NCBI GenBank assembly: GCA_903908715.1
Contig: CAIVSY010000053.1
Location: 1-64,000 of the forward strand
Length of the DNA: 64,000 nt
From: an uncultured bacterium
GTDB lineage: Bacteria > Verrucomicrobiota > Kiritimatiellia > CAIKKV01 > CAITUY01
Direction: 5' to 3'
Part shown: one piece after another, positions 57,101 through 64,000 of the stretch
How the letters are laid out: each line of letters starts with the position of its first letter
How positions within the stretch are numbered: the first letter of the stretch is position 1
Program-made: the position numbers and the translations under genes
Notes under the pieces: model-generated
The model's input: the letters and a program-made list of their open reading frames with translations, nothing else
Database searches by the model: none
Told to the model about the DNA's origin: nothing

Positions 57101-58186
57101 CTAAATCAGACCCCGGTAGGACACTATCAGCGCCCTGTCCATCAGCGGAACCTCCGCCTTGCGCCCCAGGAAATAGAATCCTGATGCCGCGTCGTAAGCC
57201 GCCGGCTTCCGGGATAGCCAGCCATCGAGATACTTGAGCCAGAATGCCGTGAGGCGTCCGGCCATAAAAGCCAGCCGGCGCCCGCTTCTGGAGGAGCAAC
57301 AACTCATCAGGAAGTACTGCCAGGACCACGCCAGCGCCGTTCCCGGGCCGCAGGCAATACCACTATCAATCTCGGAAAAGTCGCGAAACAGGCGACGATG
57401 CCCAAGGTGCGTGTAACGTGTGAAATCATAGCAGCCGCCGTGGACCTGCTGCATAAAAGGGGTTTCGGCATACACCACGCCACCGGGCGCCAGTACCCGG
57501 TGAATCTCCGCAACGGCCCGCGCCGGATCGGGTAAGTATTCCAGCACCGCCTGCGCCACCACCCCATCGAATGTTCCATCGGCAAAAGGAATATCCTGCG
57601 CATCGCACACCAACCCGGTCCGCGAACCGAAACCAATGTCGGTTTCGACGAGTTCAATAGCAGGATCGCTCAAGAGGGCGTCAAACCCCACCCCGGCTTC
57701 CGCACCACCAAGGACAAGTACTCTGGGAGGCTCCTGCCATGCAGGTGCCGACAACGCGGCGCCCTCCAGAGAACACCGGGAATTGGAGGGCGACACGCCG
57801 TTGCCGCCGTTCCCTGCCGTTGGATCAAGGCTGTTCCTCTCACCTCGCACCCTTTGCTTCACCAGGCTCGCGAATTCCGGCAATACCCGCGCCGCACAAA
57901 CATTGCCCGTGATGCCGGGGAGAACACGATAGAGGAATCCAGAACCTTTCCGCCGACCTTCGGCAGCGGCGGTCACCCCACCCGAACGATAATCGGAAAT
58001 CGAAACAAGACTGCGGGATTCGTTCAGCAGCACGGGAATCCCTTCCACCACCGGAAAACCCTTTGCACAAGCCGGCGCCATACAGGTGAACGAGGTGACG
58101 CCCGAAGTCAGCACACCCCCGCAAACGGGGCAGCGCAAGGCCTGCACAATGGCTTGACTGAACCGCAGGTTGTCTGCCCCGTTCAT
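57101..58186 (-). CDS. Methyltransferase with N-terminal Trm112-like zinc ribbon
   Basis: 361 aa from ATG 58186; the track's first 120 codons are shadow of the ligase gene. Residues about 15-55: 'IVQALRCPVCGGVLTSGVTS', 'CMAPACAKGFPVVEGIPVLL' (two Cys pairs). The methyltransferase follows: 'PPRVLVLGGAEAGVGFDALL', 'LVCDAQDIPFADGTFDGVVA', 'QAVLEYLPDPARAVAEIHRV' and 'APGGVVYAETPFMQQVHGGC'. A family C palindrome (57745-57811) is read as 'NGGNGVSPSNSRCSLEGAAL' in the linker between the domains. The start overlaps the ligase stop by four bases. Confidence 0.8.
   Translation of the reverse strand: MNGADNLRFSQAIVQALRCPVCGGVLTSGVTSFTCMAPACAKGFPVVEGIPVLLNESRSLVSISDYRSGGVTAAAEGRRKGSGFLYRVLPGITGNVCAARVLPEFASLVKQRVRGERNSLDPTAGNGGNGVSPSNSRCSLEGAALSAPAWQEPPRVLVLGGAEAGVGFDALLSDPAIELVETDIGFGSRTGLVCDAQDIPFADGTFDGVVAQAVLEYLPDPARAVAEIHRVLAPGGVVYAETPFMQQVHGGCYDFTRYTHLGHRRLFRDFSEIDSGIACGPGTALAWSWQYFLMSCCSSRSGRRLAFMAGRLTAFWLKYLDGWLSRKPAAYDAASGFYFLGRKAEVPLMDRALIVSYRGLI
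57745..57811. repeat. Palindromic repeat family C inside methyltransferase linker
   Basis: Two arms: GGTGCCGACAACGCGGCGCC (left) and TGGAGGGCGACACGCCGTTG (right), in frame. Confidence 0.85.
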
Positions 58187-58188
58187 GA

Positions 58189-59496
58189 TCAATGGATAAT
58201 CCTGTTGAAAATAATGATCGAGATATAGATGTAGACCACACTGAGAAGGGTGCCGATCGTGCAATAGACAAACAAATCCCTCCGAACATCGATCAGCGGC
58301 GGATGATCCTCCGGTAAGGCCCGTTGCACGAGCACCGGGACCATGTTGGCCAAGCCGAACAGCATAAAAAGCGGGAACACAAAGGTTCGGCTCAAGAAGT
58401 AGGCGCTCGCCGCAAAACCCGCAAGCGAAGCCATGGTCATACCCGCGAGGCGCTTCAGATAGATCTGTCCCGGCGTCCGGGGCCGACGCAGGGCAACCAA
58501 TGAACGCCAACATCCGATGAACCCCAGTTGCAACAGGGAAAACCAAAACCAGTATCCCACCAACCCCATTTCCCCATAACAGGACACATAGGCATTATGC
58601 ACCGGCCTCGAGGTCTCCGTGGCCTCCTCAATCATGCCATACCCCAGCCCGAATATCGGATTGTGCTTGAAGGCATAATTGGCATCACCCCAGAGCGCGA
58701 CACGCTCACGGGCGGACTCATCCATCATCTTCCCGCCCATGGTTCCACAAAGCACCAATCCGCCAATCAACGCCAACACACCCGCATACGGCAACCAACG
58801 GGCCGGCAGGCGGGTGAAGATTATCGCGACGACCATGGCAATGGCGGCAATCAACCCACCCCGCGATTCCGTAAAGGTGGAAGCTTTGTACAGGAATCCG
58901 GCCCCCCCCGCACAAAGCGCAAAAGTAAAAAAGTTCATTCGATAGGGCAGGGCGAAAACCAGCGGGATGGTGCTGACAAGGATCTGCGCCAGATCATTCG
59001 GATCCTCGAAAATGCCGAAGAAAAGACTCCGGACCTTGATGGCACCGGTGAACTCATCCTCCTGATAGACCGGCGTTTGCCCGACGTAACCGAACCCCGT
59101 CTTCCTCTGCATAAAAGCATGAATCGCCATGATGATGGCACTGAGAACAAAGACCCAGCTCATCATCCTCGCCCGCCGTGGCGTCTGCAGAACCACACAC
59201 AACAGAATCAGAAAAAAACAGGGGCGGAAGGTGGCCGGAACTGTATCCACAAGCCCCTGAAAGTAGAAATGAACAATCTGGGAAAGAATACTGGCAAACC
59301 ACAAGCCAACAGCCAGAGCAATCGCAGGCGTGCGGGGGAAGTAGTACGTTTTCTGGCTGGCCTCCATGGCCAACGTCAACAGGGCCACATAGATGACCGC
59401 ATCAAGCACCGGATACCCATACATCCAGGGAAACAGCCAGTCCTGCGGCCGCCAGAAGACCAGGAACATGAAGATTAATGTTAAGGGGAAAGTCAT
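58189..59496 (-). CDS. O-antigen ligase/polymerase (Wzy/WaaL-like)
   Basis: 435 aa with about 10-11 membrane segments, beginning 'MTFPLTLIFMFLVFWRPQDW'. The large periplasmic loop motif 'NPIFGLGYGMIEEATETSRP' plus 'VHNAYVSCYGEMGLVGYWFW' is the conserved Wzy_C signature, and 'TFTESRGGLIAAIAMVVAII' precedes it. It would polymerise repeat units or ligate the glycan on the periplasmic side. Directly in front of its start codon lies the hairpin block GGGAGCGCCTTCGGCGCGG and the left arm of S23 unit 2, so no ordinary ribosome site is visible. Confidence 0.85.
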   Translation of the reverse strand: MTFPLTLIFMFLVFWRPQDWLFPWMYGYPVLDAVIYVALLTLAMEASQKTYYFPRTPAIALAVGLWFASILSQIVHFYFQGLVDTVPATFRPCFFLILLCVVLQTPRRARMMSWVFVLSAIIMAIHAFMQRKTGFGYVGQTPVYQEDEFTGAIKVRSLFFGIFEDPNDLAQILVSTIPLVFALPYRMNFFTFALCAGGAGFLYKASTFTESRGGLIAAIAMVVAIIFTRLPARWLPYAGVLALIGGLVLCGTMGGKMMDESARERVALWGDANYAFKHNPIFGLGYGMIEEATETSRPVHNAYVSCYGEMGLVGYWFWFSLLQLGFIGCWRSLVALRRPRTPGQIYLKRLAGMTMASLAGFAASAYFLSRTFVFPLFMLFGLANMVPVLVQRALPEDHPPLIDVRRDLFVYCTIGTLLSVVYIYISIIIFNRIIH

Positions 59497-59497
59497 T

Positions 59498-59542
59498 GGG
59501 AGCGCCTTCGGCGCGGAGATTGGTTATTCGTTATTGGGAGAT
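59498..59542. repeat. Hairpin block and 7-bp array, left arm of S23 unit 2
   Basis: GGGAGCGCCTTCGGCGCGG (59498-59516) is followed by GAGATTGGTTATT (59516-59528) and related heptamers. The exact inverse AATAACCAATCTC lies at 60009-60021. Confidence 0.9.
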
Positions 59543-59589
59543 GCATCAAGGAGAACTGGTTGTCGGAGGATTCCACCAATCTTGTACAC

Positions 59590-60003
59590 CTAATCCCCAA
59601 TCTCCTTCTTCCCCTTCTCAACCCCGCCTGCACGTTGAAGATACGCAATATATCCGTTCAGTGTTCTTACAGCCCGCGCAACCAATTCCTCGCCCTTCTG
59701 AAACAGTGCATCAGAAACCATGCCCTCGTCATGCCCTGTCACCAAATGATCCAACGTCTCATATGCCGAACCACGGGAATTGCAGCCGAATTTCGCGTTA
59801 TCGAGGTAGTGAAAGCGGCCATACCCCTCGGCAATGTTCGCGGTTGTCGACCGTGCCGCACGAATCAGTTGATCGCCCAAGCGATACTTTTCGTCTTTAG
59901 GCAACAATGGCAGCACTTCCTTCGCAACATACACCCGCAAGTCCCGACAAGCCTTCCAACAATCCAAATCACGAAAGGTCCTAAAGCGTTCCGCCATTGC
60001 CAA
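59590..60003 (-). CDS. Four-helix bundle (S23/bAvd-like) protein, unit 2
   Basis: 137 aa. 'FRDLDCWKACRDLRVYVAKE', 'LPKDEKYRLGDQLIRAARST', 'TANIAEGYGRFHYLDNAKFG' and 'SAYETLDHLVTGHDEGMVSD' are S23 family helices, with the NIAEGYGR loop. It lies between the O-antigen ligase and the GbsR-type regulator. Inverted 7-bp arrays with a perfect 13-bp match bracket it. It is distinct in sequence from units 1 and 3, so the three are not a recent triplication. Confidence 0.9.
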   Translation of the reverse strand: MAMAERFRTFRDLDCWKACRDLRVYVAKEVLPLLPKDEKYRLGDQLIRAARSTTANIAEGYGRFHYLDNAKFGCNSRGSAYETLDHLVTGHDEGMVSDALFQKGEELVARAVRTLNGYIAYLQRAGGVEKGKKEIGD

Positions 60004-60033
60004 TCTCCAATAACCAATCTCGAATCTCTCACA
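60001..60033. repeat. 7-bp array, right arm of S23 unit 2
   Basis: CCAATCTCCAATAACCAATC and CGAATCTC heptamers, inverted relative to the left arm and overlapping the S23 start codon region. Confidence 0.9.
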
Positions 60034-60095
60034 TCATACACGCGCCAATTGCCACGCCTTAATATCTTCGAAACGCTTGATCCCCATATTCCCTC

Positions 60096-60605
60096 TCATT
60101 TCAGAATCAACTTCACAATCGGGTTGCTCCACGCTCTTTCGGCCTTGCTCTGAAATGCCTTTAACCGGGCAACCCTGTCCTTGAGAAAATCATGATTCGT
60201 GTTCAGGTCTGCAGTCTTCGGCCTCCGGTCTCCAGTCTGGATGCCGGCCATTAATTCAGTCTCGGCCTCCTCCAGCGCCTGCGCCAATGCGGCCAGGCGC
60301 TTGCCCATGAGGTCGGAGAGGATGCTGCGGATGATACTGCCGAAGTAATCGTTGGCGATGTAGTAGTCCTTGCGGTCACCCTTGACCCAGACCCGCTTGA
60401 CCGCACCCCATTGCTCCAATTGACGCACTCCCATGCTGGCGGAACCCTTGCTGATCCCCAGCGCCTCTTTCATGTCATCCAGGGTGCGCGGCGGCTCGCT
60501 GAAATACAGGTAGGCATAGATCTGCCCCACCACGCGGCCCACCCCCAGCGCCTGGGTGGTGTTGCCCGCTTCCTCGACAAAACGCCTGACTACCGGCTCA
60601 TCCAT
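60096..60605 (-). CDS. GbsR/MarR-family transcriptional regulator
   Basis: 169 aa from ATG 60605. 'RRFVEEAGNTTQALGVGRVV', 'GQIYAYLYFSEPPRTLDDMK', 'EALGISKGSASMGVRQLEQW' (recognition helix) and 'GAVKRVWVKGDRKDYYIAND' (wing) fit the GbsR branch of winged-helix regulators. It may control the adjacent biosynthesis genes; no operator is evident. GTCTGCA/GTCTCCA heptamers (60205-60240) insert 'TGDRRPKTADLN' between two C-terminal helices. Confidence 0.85.
   Translation of the reverse strand: MDEPVVRRFVEEAGNTTQALGVGRVVGQIYAYLYFSEPPRTLDDMKEALGISKGSASMGVRQLEQWGAVKRVWVKGDRKDYYIANDYFGSIIRSILSDLMGKRLAALAQALEEAETELMAGIQTGDRRPKTADLNTNHDFLKDRVARLKAFQSKAERAWSNPIVKLILK
60205..60240. repeat. 7-bp array (GTCTGCA-type) inside regulator gene
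   Basis: GTCTGCAGTCTTCGGCCTCC then GGTCTCCAGTCTGG: five heptamers, in frame. Confidence 0.8.
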
Positions 60606-60611
60606 ACGCAA

Positions 60612-61120
60612 AGTTAATCAGAACAGAATATTGGGTCTCACGCGAAATTGCCGGGTGCAGTTCCCCTCACCTCAATCCTCCGAGGCTCGCCGTAGCGCTT
60701 GCGCGGAGGCGGCTCCCACAAGGGCAGAGGAAGTGCCAGCGACCCCGCCTATGCCGTCACCAAAAGGTGATGCCGTCGGAACGAACCAGAATTCCCTCTC
60801 CCTTGACGGGAGAGGGTCAGGGTGAGGGTGTTTTGAATTGGATCGTTCTGCCTAAGGACCTCAAGTGAGTGGCATCATTCACCGCAGACACAAAATGAAT
60901 CACTTCAACCGGCTGAAATGAATCCAGCCACGCTCCCGCCCCGTCCATTATGCAACACCCGGCTGGATGCAAATGGATCGTTCAATATGAATTGAATTTT
61001 GCTGGATTTTCGCAAAAGAATCAAGGTCCTTTATTCAACATATGGCAAGATTCCACCAGAAGCCTGCGACAACCAAATTTCATCTCTTCCGCAACGGCCA
61101 CCCTATGTTAATATGCCGAA
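60612..61120. other. 509-bp intergenic region between divergent genes
   Basis: It holds the second copy of the 49-bp palindromic family E repeat (60789-60837), a GC-rich patch with a CCGAGGCTCGCCGTAGCGCT segment (from about 60678), and an AT-richer stretch (60970-61110) that probably carries the promoter of the plus-strand gene. I see no gene or RNA in it. Confidence 0.6.
60789..60837. repeat. 49-bp palindromic repeat, family E, copy 2
   Basis: CCTCTCCCTTGACGGGAGAG hairpin followed by TCAGGGTGAGGGTGTTTTG. Intergenic, in the opposite orientation to copy 1. Confidence 0.9.
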
Positions 61121-61966
61121 GTGAATCGCCGCTTCGTTCCATGGGTTTTCACTGCTTGCGCGCTTCTGGCAGCTATCTGGATGCTGCTCGCCTATAGCTC
61201 AAGGCAACCTTTCAAGGCTTTCACCCTTTCCGCTAATCATTTCCGCACACTGACGCCAAGCATACCTGGCTGGAAAATCGAATCACTCCCCATCCAGACC
61301 CCGGATCCTGCTGAACCGAATATTGTCACATACCTCGTGACTGTACCACCCTCTCCAGCAAGCTTGCCTAAACCCGCTGTCCTCCCTGTATCCCACCAGC
61401 ATTTTCAGGTCAGGCTGGTCCATGGCTATAACATGCCCATGTGCATGAAAATCAAAGGTTATTCGGTGGAGCCAGTCAGTGACTCGATGCAACCTGCCCC
61501 TGACGGACAGTCGTCAAACTACAGAATCCAAACCTGGAAATTGACCTCGGATGCAGGGGAAGTCTCCTATTGGCTCACAACCATGATACAGGCGGATGAC
61601 TTCAGCCCCTCAGGTCAGGATATCTGCCGCATGGCCTTTCCCCGCGTGGATATTCCCGATGACCCGAATTGGACACCTGACGGGATCAGCATGGAGGACC
61701 TGCGACATCCCTTGCAAGCCATGCACCGATGGTACCGCACCCGATGGAATGCGGCACGAATGGACCTGTTGACTTTCCTGCGGCTCAAACAGCCGGCATG
61801 GGCAAGCCATGAACAACTTAGCTATGTGACACGGGATTTTCCCGCCAAGGACGACAATCCGGATCCGGCCAGACGAATCGCCGAACTGCAAATGGTACAC
61901 ATTCGGATGCTTGCGTTATTCCAGGACTGGCGCCGGACGCAGGCATCACACCAAAGCAGGCAATAA
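61121..61966 (+). CDS. Exported/membrane-anchored protein of unknown function
   Basis: 281 aa from GTG 61121. An N-terminal membrane segment (VPWVFTACALLAAIWMLLAY) anchors a soluble domain outside the cytoplasm. 'HFQVRLVHGYNMPMCMKIKG' and 'IQTWKLTSDAGEVSYWLTTM' vaguely recall the exosortase-associated EpsI/DUF3485 group, which sits beside EPS loci in many environmental bacteria, but no exosortase gene is in the window and I would not assign it. It lies between the GbsR regulator (divergent) and the initiating sugar transferase (convergent). Confidence 0.6.
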   Translation: MNRRFVPWVFTACALLAAIWMLLAYSSRQPFKAFTLSANHFRTLTPSIPGWKIESLPIQTPDPAEPNIVTYLVTVPPSPASLPKPAVLPVSHQHFQVRLVHGYNMPMCMKIKGYSVEPVSDSMQPAPDGQSSNYRIQTWKLTSDAGEVSYWLTTMIQADDFSPSGQDICRMAFPRVDIPDDPNWTPDGISMEDLRHPLQAMHRWYRTRWNAARMDLLTFLRLKQPAWASHEQLSYVTRDFPAKDDNPDPARRIAELQMVHIRMLALFQDWRRTQASHQSRQ

Positions 61967-62101
61967 CCAGGGGACTTCCATCCGGCACCAAGATACCCCT
62001 CCATTCCCTCCCGCTTCAGGCGAAAGAACGGAGGACGCTCATAAGAACTGTTCGGAATCCTGATTCCTTCTCAACCCACACGCCGTGTCGGCCTGTCTCC
62101 C
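61967..62101. other. Short convergent intergenic region
   Basis: A 135-bp gap between convergent genes. Nothing clear is visible and no strong terminator hairpin is evident by eye. Confidence 0.4.
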
Positions 62102-63526
62102 CTACTTCATTTCCCGTTCCAAACCGAAAACCACAATCCGCAATGTGCGCAGGATAATTCGCAAATCAAGTCCGATGGAGAGGTTCTGCAGATAATAGAG
62201 GTCGAATTCCAGCTTGGCCCTCGCATCATCCGTGGTGGCACCATAAGGATACCGGATCTGCGCCCAACCGGTAAGGCCGGGCAACAAATTCTCCCGCTCC
62301 CGGTAGTAGGGAATCTCACGGGCCAGCTTCTCGACAATCTCCGGACGCTCCGGACGCGGCCCGACCAGGCTCATCTCACCACGCCATACATTGATCAACT
62401 GCGGCAACTCATCCAGCCGGTATTTGCGGAAGAACCGCCCCACCCATGTAATCCGCGGGTCATTGTCCGACGCCCAGACCGCACCGGTATCCGCCTCGGC
62501 ACCGGGCCGCATGGTCCGGAACTTATAGATCCGGAAAATCACACCAAACCGGCCCACCCGCTCCTGCATGTATAATACCGGATGCCGCGGGCCCGTTACC
62601 TTGATCAGCAGGACTACTAACCCCGCCACCAGCAATGCCAATACTCCAAAAAGAAGAATGATTACAAGATCCATGAGCCGCTTGAAACGCAAAGCCACCG
62701 GCGTGGCAAACCCCTGACTGGCATGCATCAGCCAGTGCTCATCCACCAGACGCAAAGGCACCCGGCCTCCATACGCCTCCGCCACCTCAAGCGGCGTAAG
62801 CACGGATACCCCCTCAAACCGCAAACGGCGTAACTGCGGGTAAATCCCGGCCAGATCGGCTTCCCGGTCTACCCCAAGCATGACCACATCTGCACCCATC
62901 GCCCGGATCGTGGATGCCACGTGCGCCATTCCGCATTCAATAACCGCCACATCCTCCTGCTCGTCCCGCACAATGCTTCGGCCATTCCCCACCCCGTCGA
63001 CAACCAGCATGCCGACAACCCTGTGAACCGGCCTAAGGTCCGGCGACCGCACCATGCGGAGAAAATCGCGGGCGGTATTCCCCACTCCCAGTATCACCAC
63101 TCGATAGCCGAATGATTCCCTGGCAAAAACACGCTGATAGATGATCAACCGCAGGGACAGCCAGAAAATCGAGTAGATCAGGATGGTGTAACCAAGCACA
63201 CCACGGCCGATCGCCAAGTGCAGCCATGCATAGGAAGTGGCCCCCACAAGCGCTGTAGCCATCAGGATGGAGAACAGCCAATTGACCACCATGTTGAAGC
63301 GGGAAAGGCGCAATTCCATGCCGTACGCGCCGGACACATAGTTGGCCACAACAATGGTCAAGGAGAAATACAACCAGATAGAGACGTTATCGGCCACGTA
63401 TCCGCCGATTTCCGTCGACCCCAATCGAAGCCAGACGCCGCCCAGAATCCCGAAGACCAGGCACAACAAATCCAACGCAGCCATCCAGAGGATCTGCTGC
63501 TGCAGGTAGCTTCGATGTGTAGCCAT
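62102..63526 (-). CDS. Initiating polyprenyl-phosphate sugar-1-phosphate transferase
   Basis: 474 aa. The N-terminal half has about four membrane helices and a nucleotide-binding-like CoA-binding_3 domain ('YRVVILGVGNTARDFLRMV', about residues 145-165). The C-terminal third is the bacterial sugar transferase domain: 'LRFKRLMDLVIILLFGVLAL', 'YKFRTMRPGAEADTG', 'DELPQLINVWRGEMSLVGPR' and 'LPGLTGWAQIRYPYG'. Such enzymes (WbaP/WcaJ/EpsL type) load the first sugar phosphate on undecaprenyl phosphate and start the whole pathway. No repeat insertion is visible. Confidence 0.9.
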   Translation of the reverse strand: MATHRSYLQQQILWMAALDLLCLVFGILGGVWLRLGSTEIGGYVADNVSIWLYFSLTIVVANYVSGAYGMELRLSRFNMVVNWLFSILMATALVGATSYAWLHLAIGRGVLGYTILIYSIFWLSLRLIIYQRVFARESFGYRVVILGVGNTARDFLRMVRSPDLRPVHRVVGMLVVDGVGNGRSIVRDEQEDVAVIECGMAHVASTIRAMGADVVMLGVDREADLAGIYPQLRRLRFEGVSVLTPLEVAEAYGGRVPLRLVDEHWLMHASQGFATPVALRFKRLMDLVIILLFGVLALLVAGLVVLLIKVTGPRHPVLYMQERVGRFGVIFRIYKFRTMRPGAEADTGAVWASDNDPRITWVGRFFRKYRLDELPQLINVWRGEMSLVGPRPERPEIVEKLAREIPYYRERENLLPGLTGWAQIRYPYGATTDDARAKLEFDLYYLQNLSIGLDLRIILRTLRIVVFGLEREMK

Positions 63527-63759
63527 AAAGGAACAAGACGCTAGAAGTTTAACATCCCGTAATCCACTTGATCCCTACTGCAATTTTGTTCCACTTCAAG
63601 AACCGTCTCTACTGTTGTCCTTCTTCGAGCACTCCGCGACTTCGCGCGAAAATCATGCATTCCTGTCCCGGAAAAAGACGAATAAATCACTTTGTCTCAC
63701 GCGAAGACGCGAAGAACGCGAATATTCCCCCATTAACCATCAACCACTCCGCCTGCCCC
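63527..63759. other. Intergenic region with CGCGAAG repeat and a short 7-bp array
   Basis: TCTCACGCGAAGACGCGAAG (63695-63714) is the inverse of the element inside the GT4 gene at 3988-4007. CCATTAACCATCAACCACTC (63729-63748) is a short 7-bp array. No gene is present. Confidence 0.7.
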
Positions 63760-64000
63760 TCACTCCGCCGGAGTAAAGGTGTGCCGGAACCAGCGGCCGA
63801 CAGACCGGCGCCATTGAGTGAATGGACCGATCGTTTTCCGCCGCCCGTGCGCATCATAGAGATCGTAATTGTAGCCGTACCGGTACGCATAACTGTAGTA
63901 CGCATAGTTCGGATACTGATACGCATAATACAAACTGCTGATCCGGTGCATCTCGATGCTGTTGACGATCATCCCGATGACGTGCGCATCACCCAGCATG
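63760..64000 (-). CDS. C-terminus of a Wzc-like tyrosine autokinase / chain-length regulator (partial)
   Basis: The last 80 codons of a gene that enters from the right edge. 'DAHVIGMIVNSIEM' is the final strand of the BY-kinase ATPase domain, followed by a tyrosine cluster ('YYAYQYPNYAYYSYAYRYGY') as in Wzc/CapB proteins, where the tail is autophosphorylated to control chain length. The stretch after it ('IGPFTQWRRSVGRWFRHTF') is unusual for the family. Its place upstream of the initiating transferase fits EPS/capsule operons. Confidence 0.75.
   Translation of the reverse strand, partial: MLGDAHVIGMIVNSIEMHRISSLYYAYQYPNYAYYSYAYRYGYNYDLYDAHGRRKTIGPFTQWRRSVGRWFRHTFTPAE

Noticed and set aside
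58528-59478. 316-aa plus-strand ORF opposite the ligase
   Set aside because: Antisense of a clear multi-pass membrane protein with a Wzy_C motif; the plus-strand translation is charged and featureless.
61121-61966. EpsI/exosortase-associated assignment
   Set aside because: The resemblance is weak and no exosortase or PEP-CTERM gene is in the window, so it is left as unknown exported protein.
1-64000. tRNA, rRNA or riboswitch genes
   Set aside because: I scanned the gaps and saw no cloverleaf, rRNA or known riboswitch core that I could support.

Overview
The window is the core of a very large surface-polysaccharide locus. It is GC-rich, almost every gene lies on the minus strand, and many genes overlap by a few bases (TGATG, GTGA or ATGA junctions), so long co-transcribed runs are likely. 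I count about 20 glycosyltransferases (GT2, GT4 and one GT8-like), about 12 SAM-dependent methyltransferases, two NAD-dependent sugar-nucleotide epimerases, one DegT-type aminotransferase, two hexapeptide acetyltransferases, an SGNH hydrolase and a polysaccharide deacetylase-like protein. There are also an ABC export pair (Wzm/Wzt with a C-terminal glycan-binding domain), an O-antigen ligase/polymerase, an initiating polyprenyl-phosphate sugar transferase and the Tyr-rich tail of a Wzc-like kinase. LamG-rich giant proteins, RAYT/REP elements and dense small repeats suggest an environmental bacterium, possibly of the PVC superphylum (Kiritimatiellota-like) or Omnitrophota. No marker gene in the window settles this.

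Layout: 1-7.7 kb, GT2/GT4 genes and an acetyltransferase, including one GT4 present as two halves in swapped order. 8.0-19.6 kb, one giant exported protein (about 3860 aa) with four LamG domains, about 11 'PNGGE'-type beta domains and a stalk of about 70 decapeptide 'LTN' repeats. 19.8-23.6 kb, a methyltransferase, a REP-associated tyrosine transposase (RAYT) with its REP repeats, a repeat-riddled GT2 and two tiny Trm112-like zinc-ribbon genes. 24-50.6 kb, alternating glycosyltransferases, methyltransferases and sugar-nucleotide enzymes. 50.6-53.3 kb, wzt and wzm, split by an inserted unit. 53.3-60.6 kb, GT2, methyltransferases, deacetylase, GT4, ligase and a GbsR/MarR regulator. 61-64 kb, an exported protein, the initiating transferase and the Wzc tail.

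The most unusual layer is the repeats. At least eight short repeat families are spread between and inside genes, mostly without breaking reading frames. The dominant one is a family of degenerate tandem repeats with a strict 7-bp period in many sequence variants (GACTTTA, GTCCGTA, GGATTCT, GAGATTG, GAGTCAG, GGGTGAC and others). Because 3 x 7 bp = 7 codons, they encode heptapeptides such as YGLRTTD or YSLKSKV inside enzymes.

All three S23/four-helix-bundle (bAvd-like) genes in the window are bracketed by 7-bp arrays of matching sequence in inverted orientation. One of these units sits between wzm and wzt. I propose this 'four-helix gene plus inverted heptamer arrays' as a candidate undescribed mobile or repeat-propagating unit, analogous to RAYT-REP. 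The structure is seen directly; mobility is inference.
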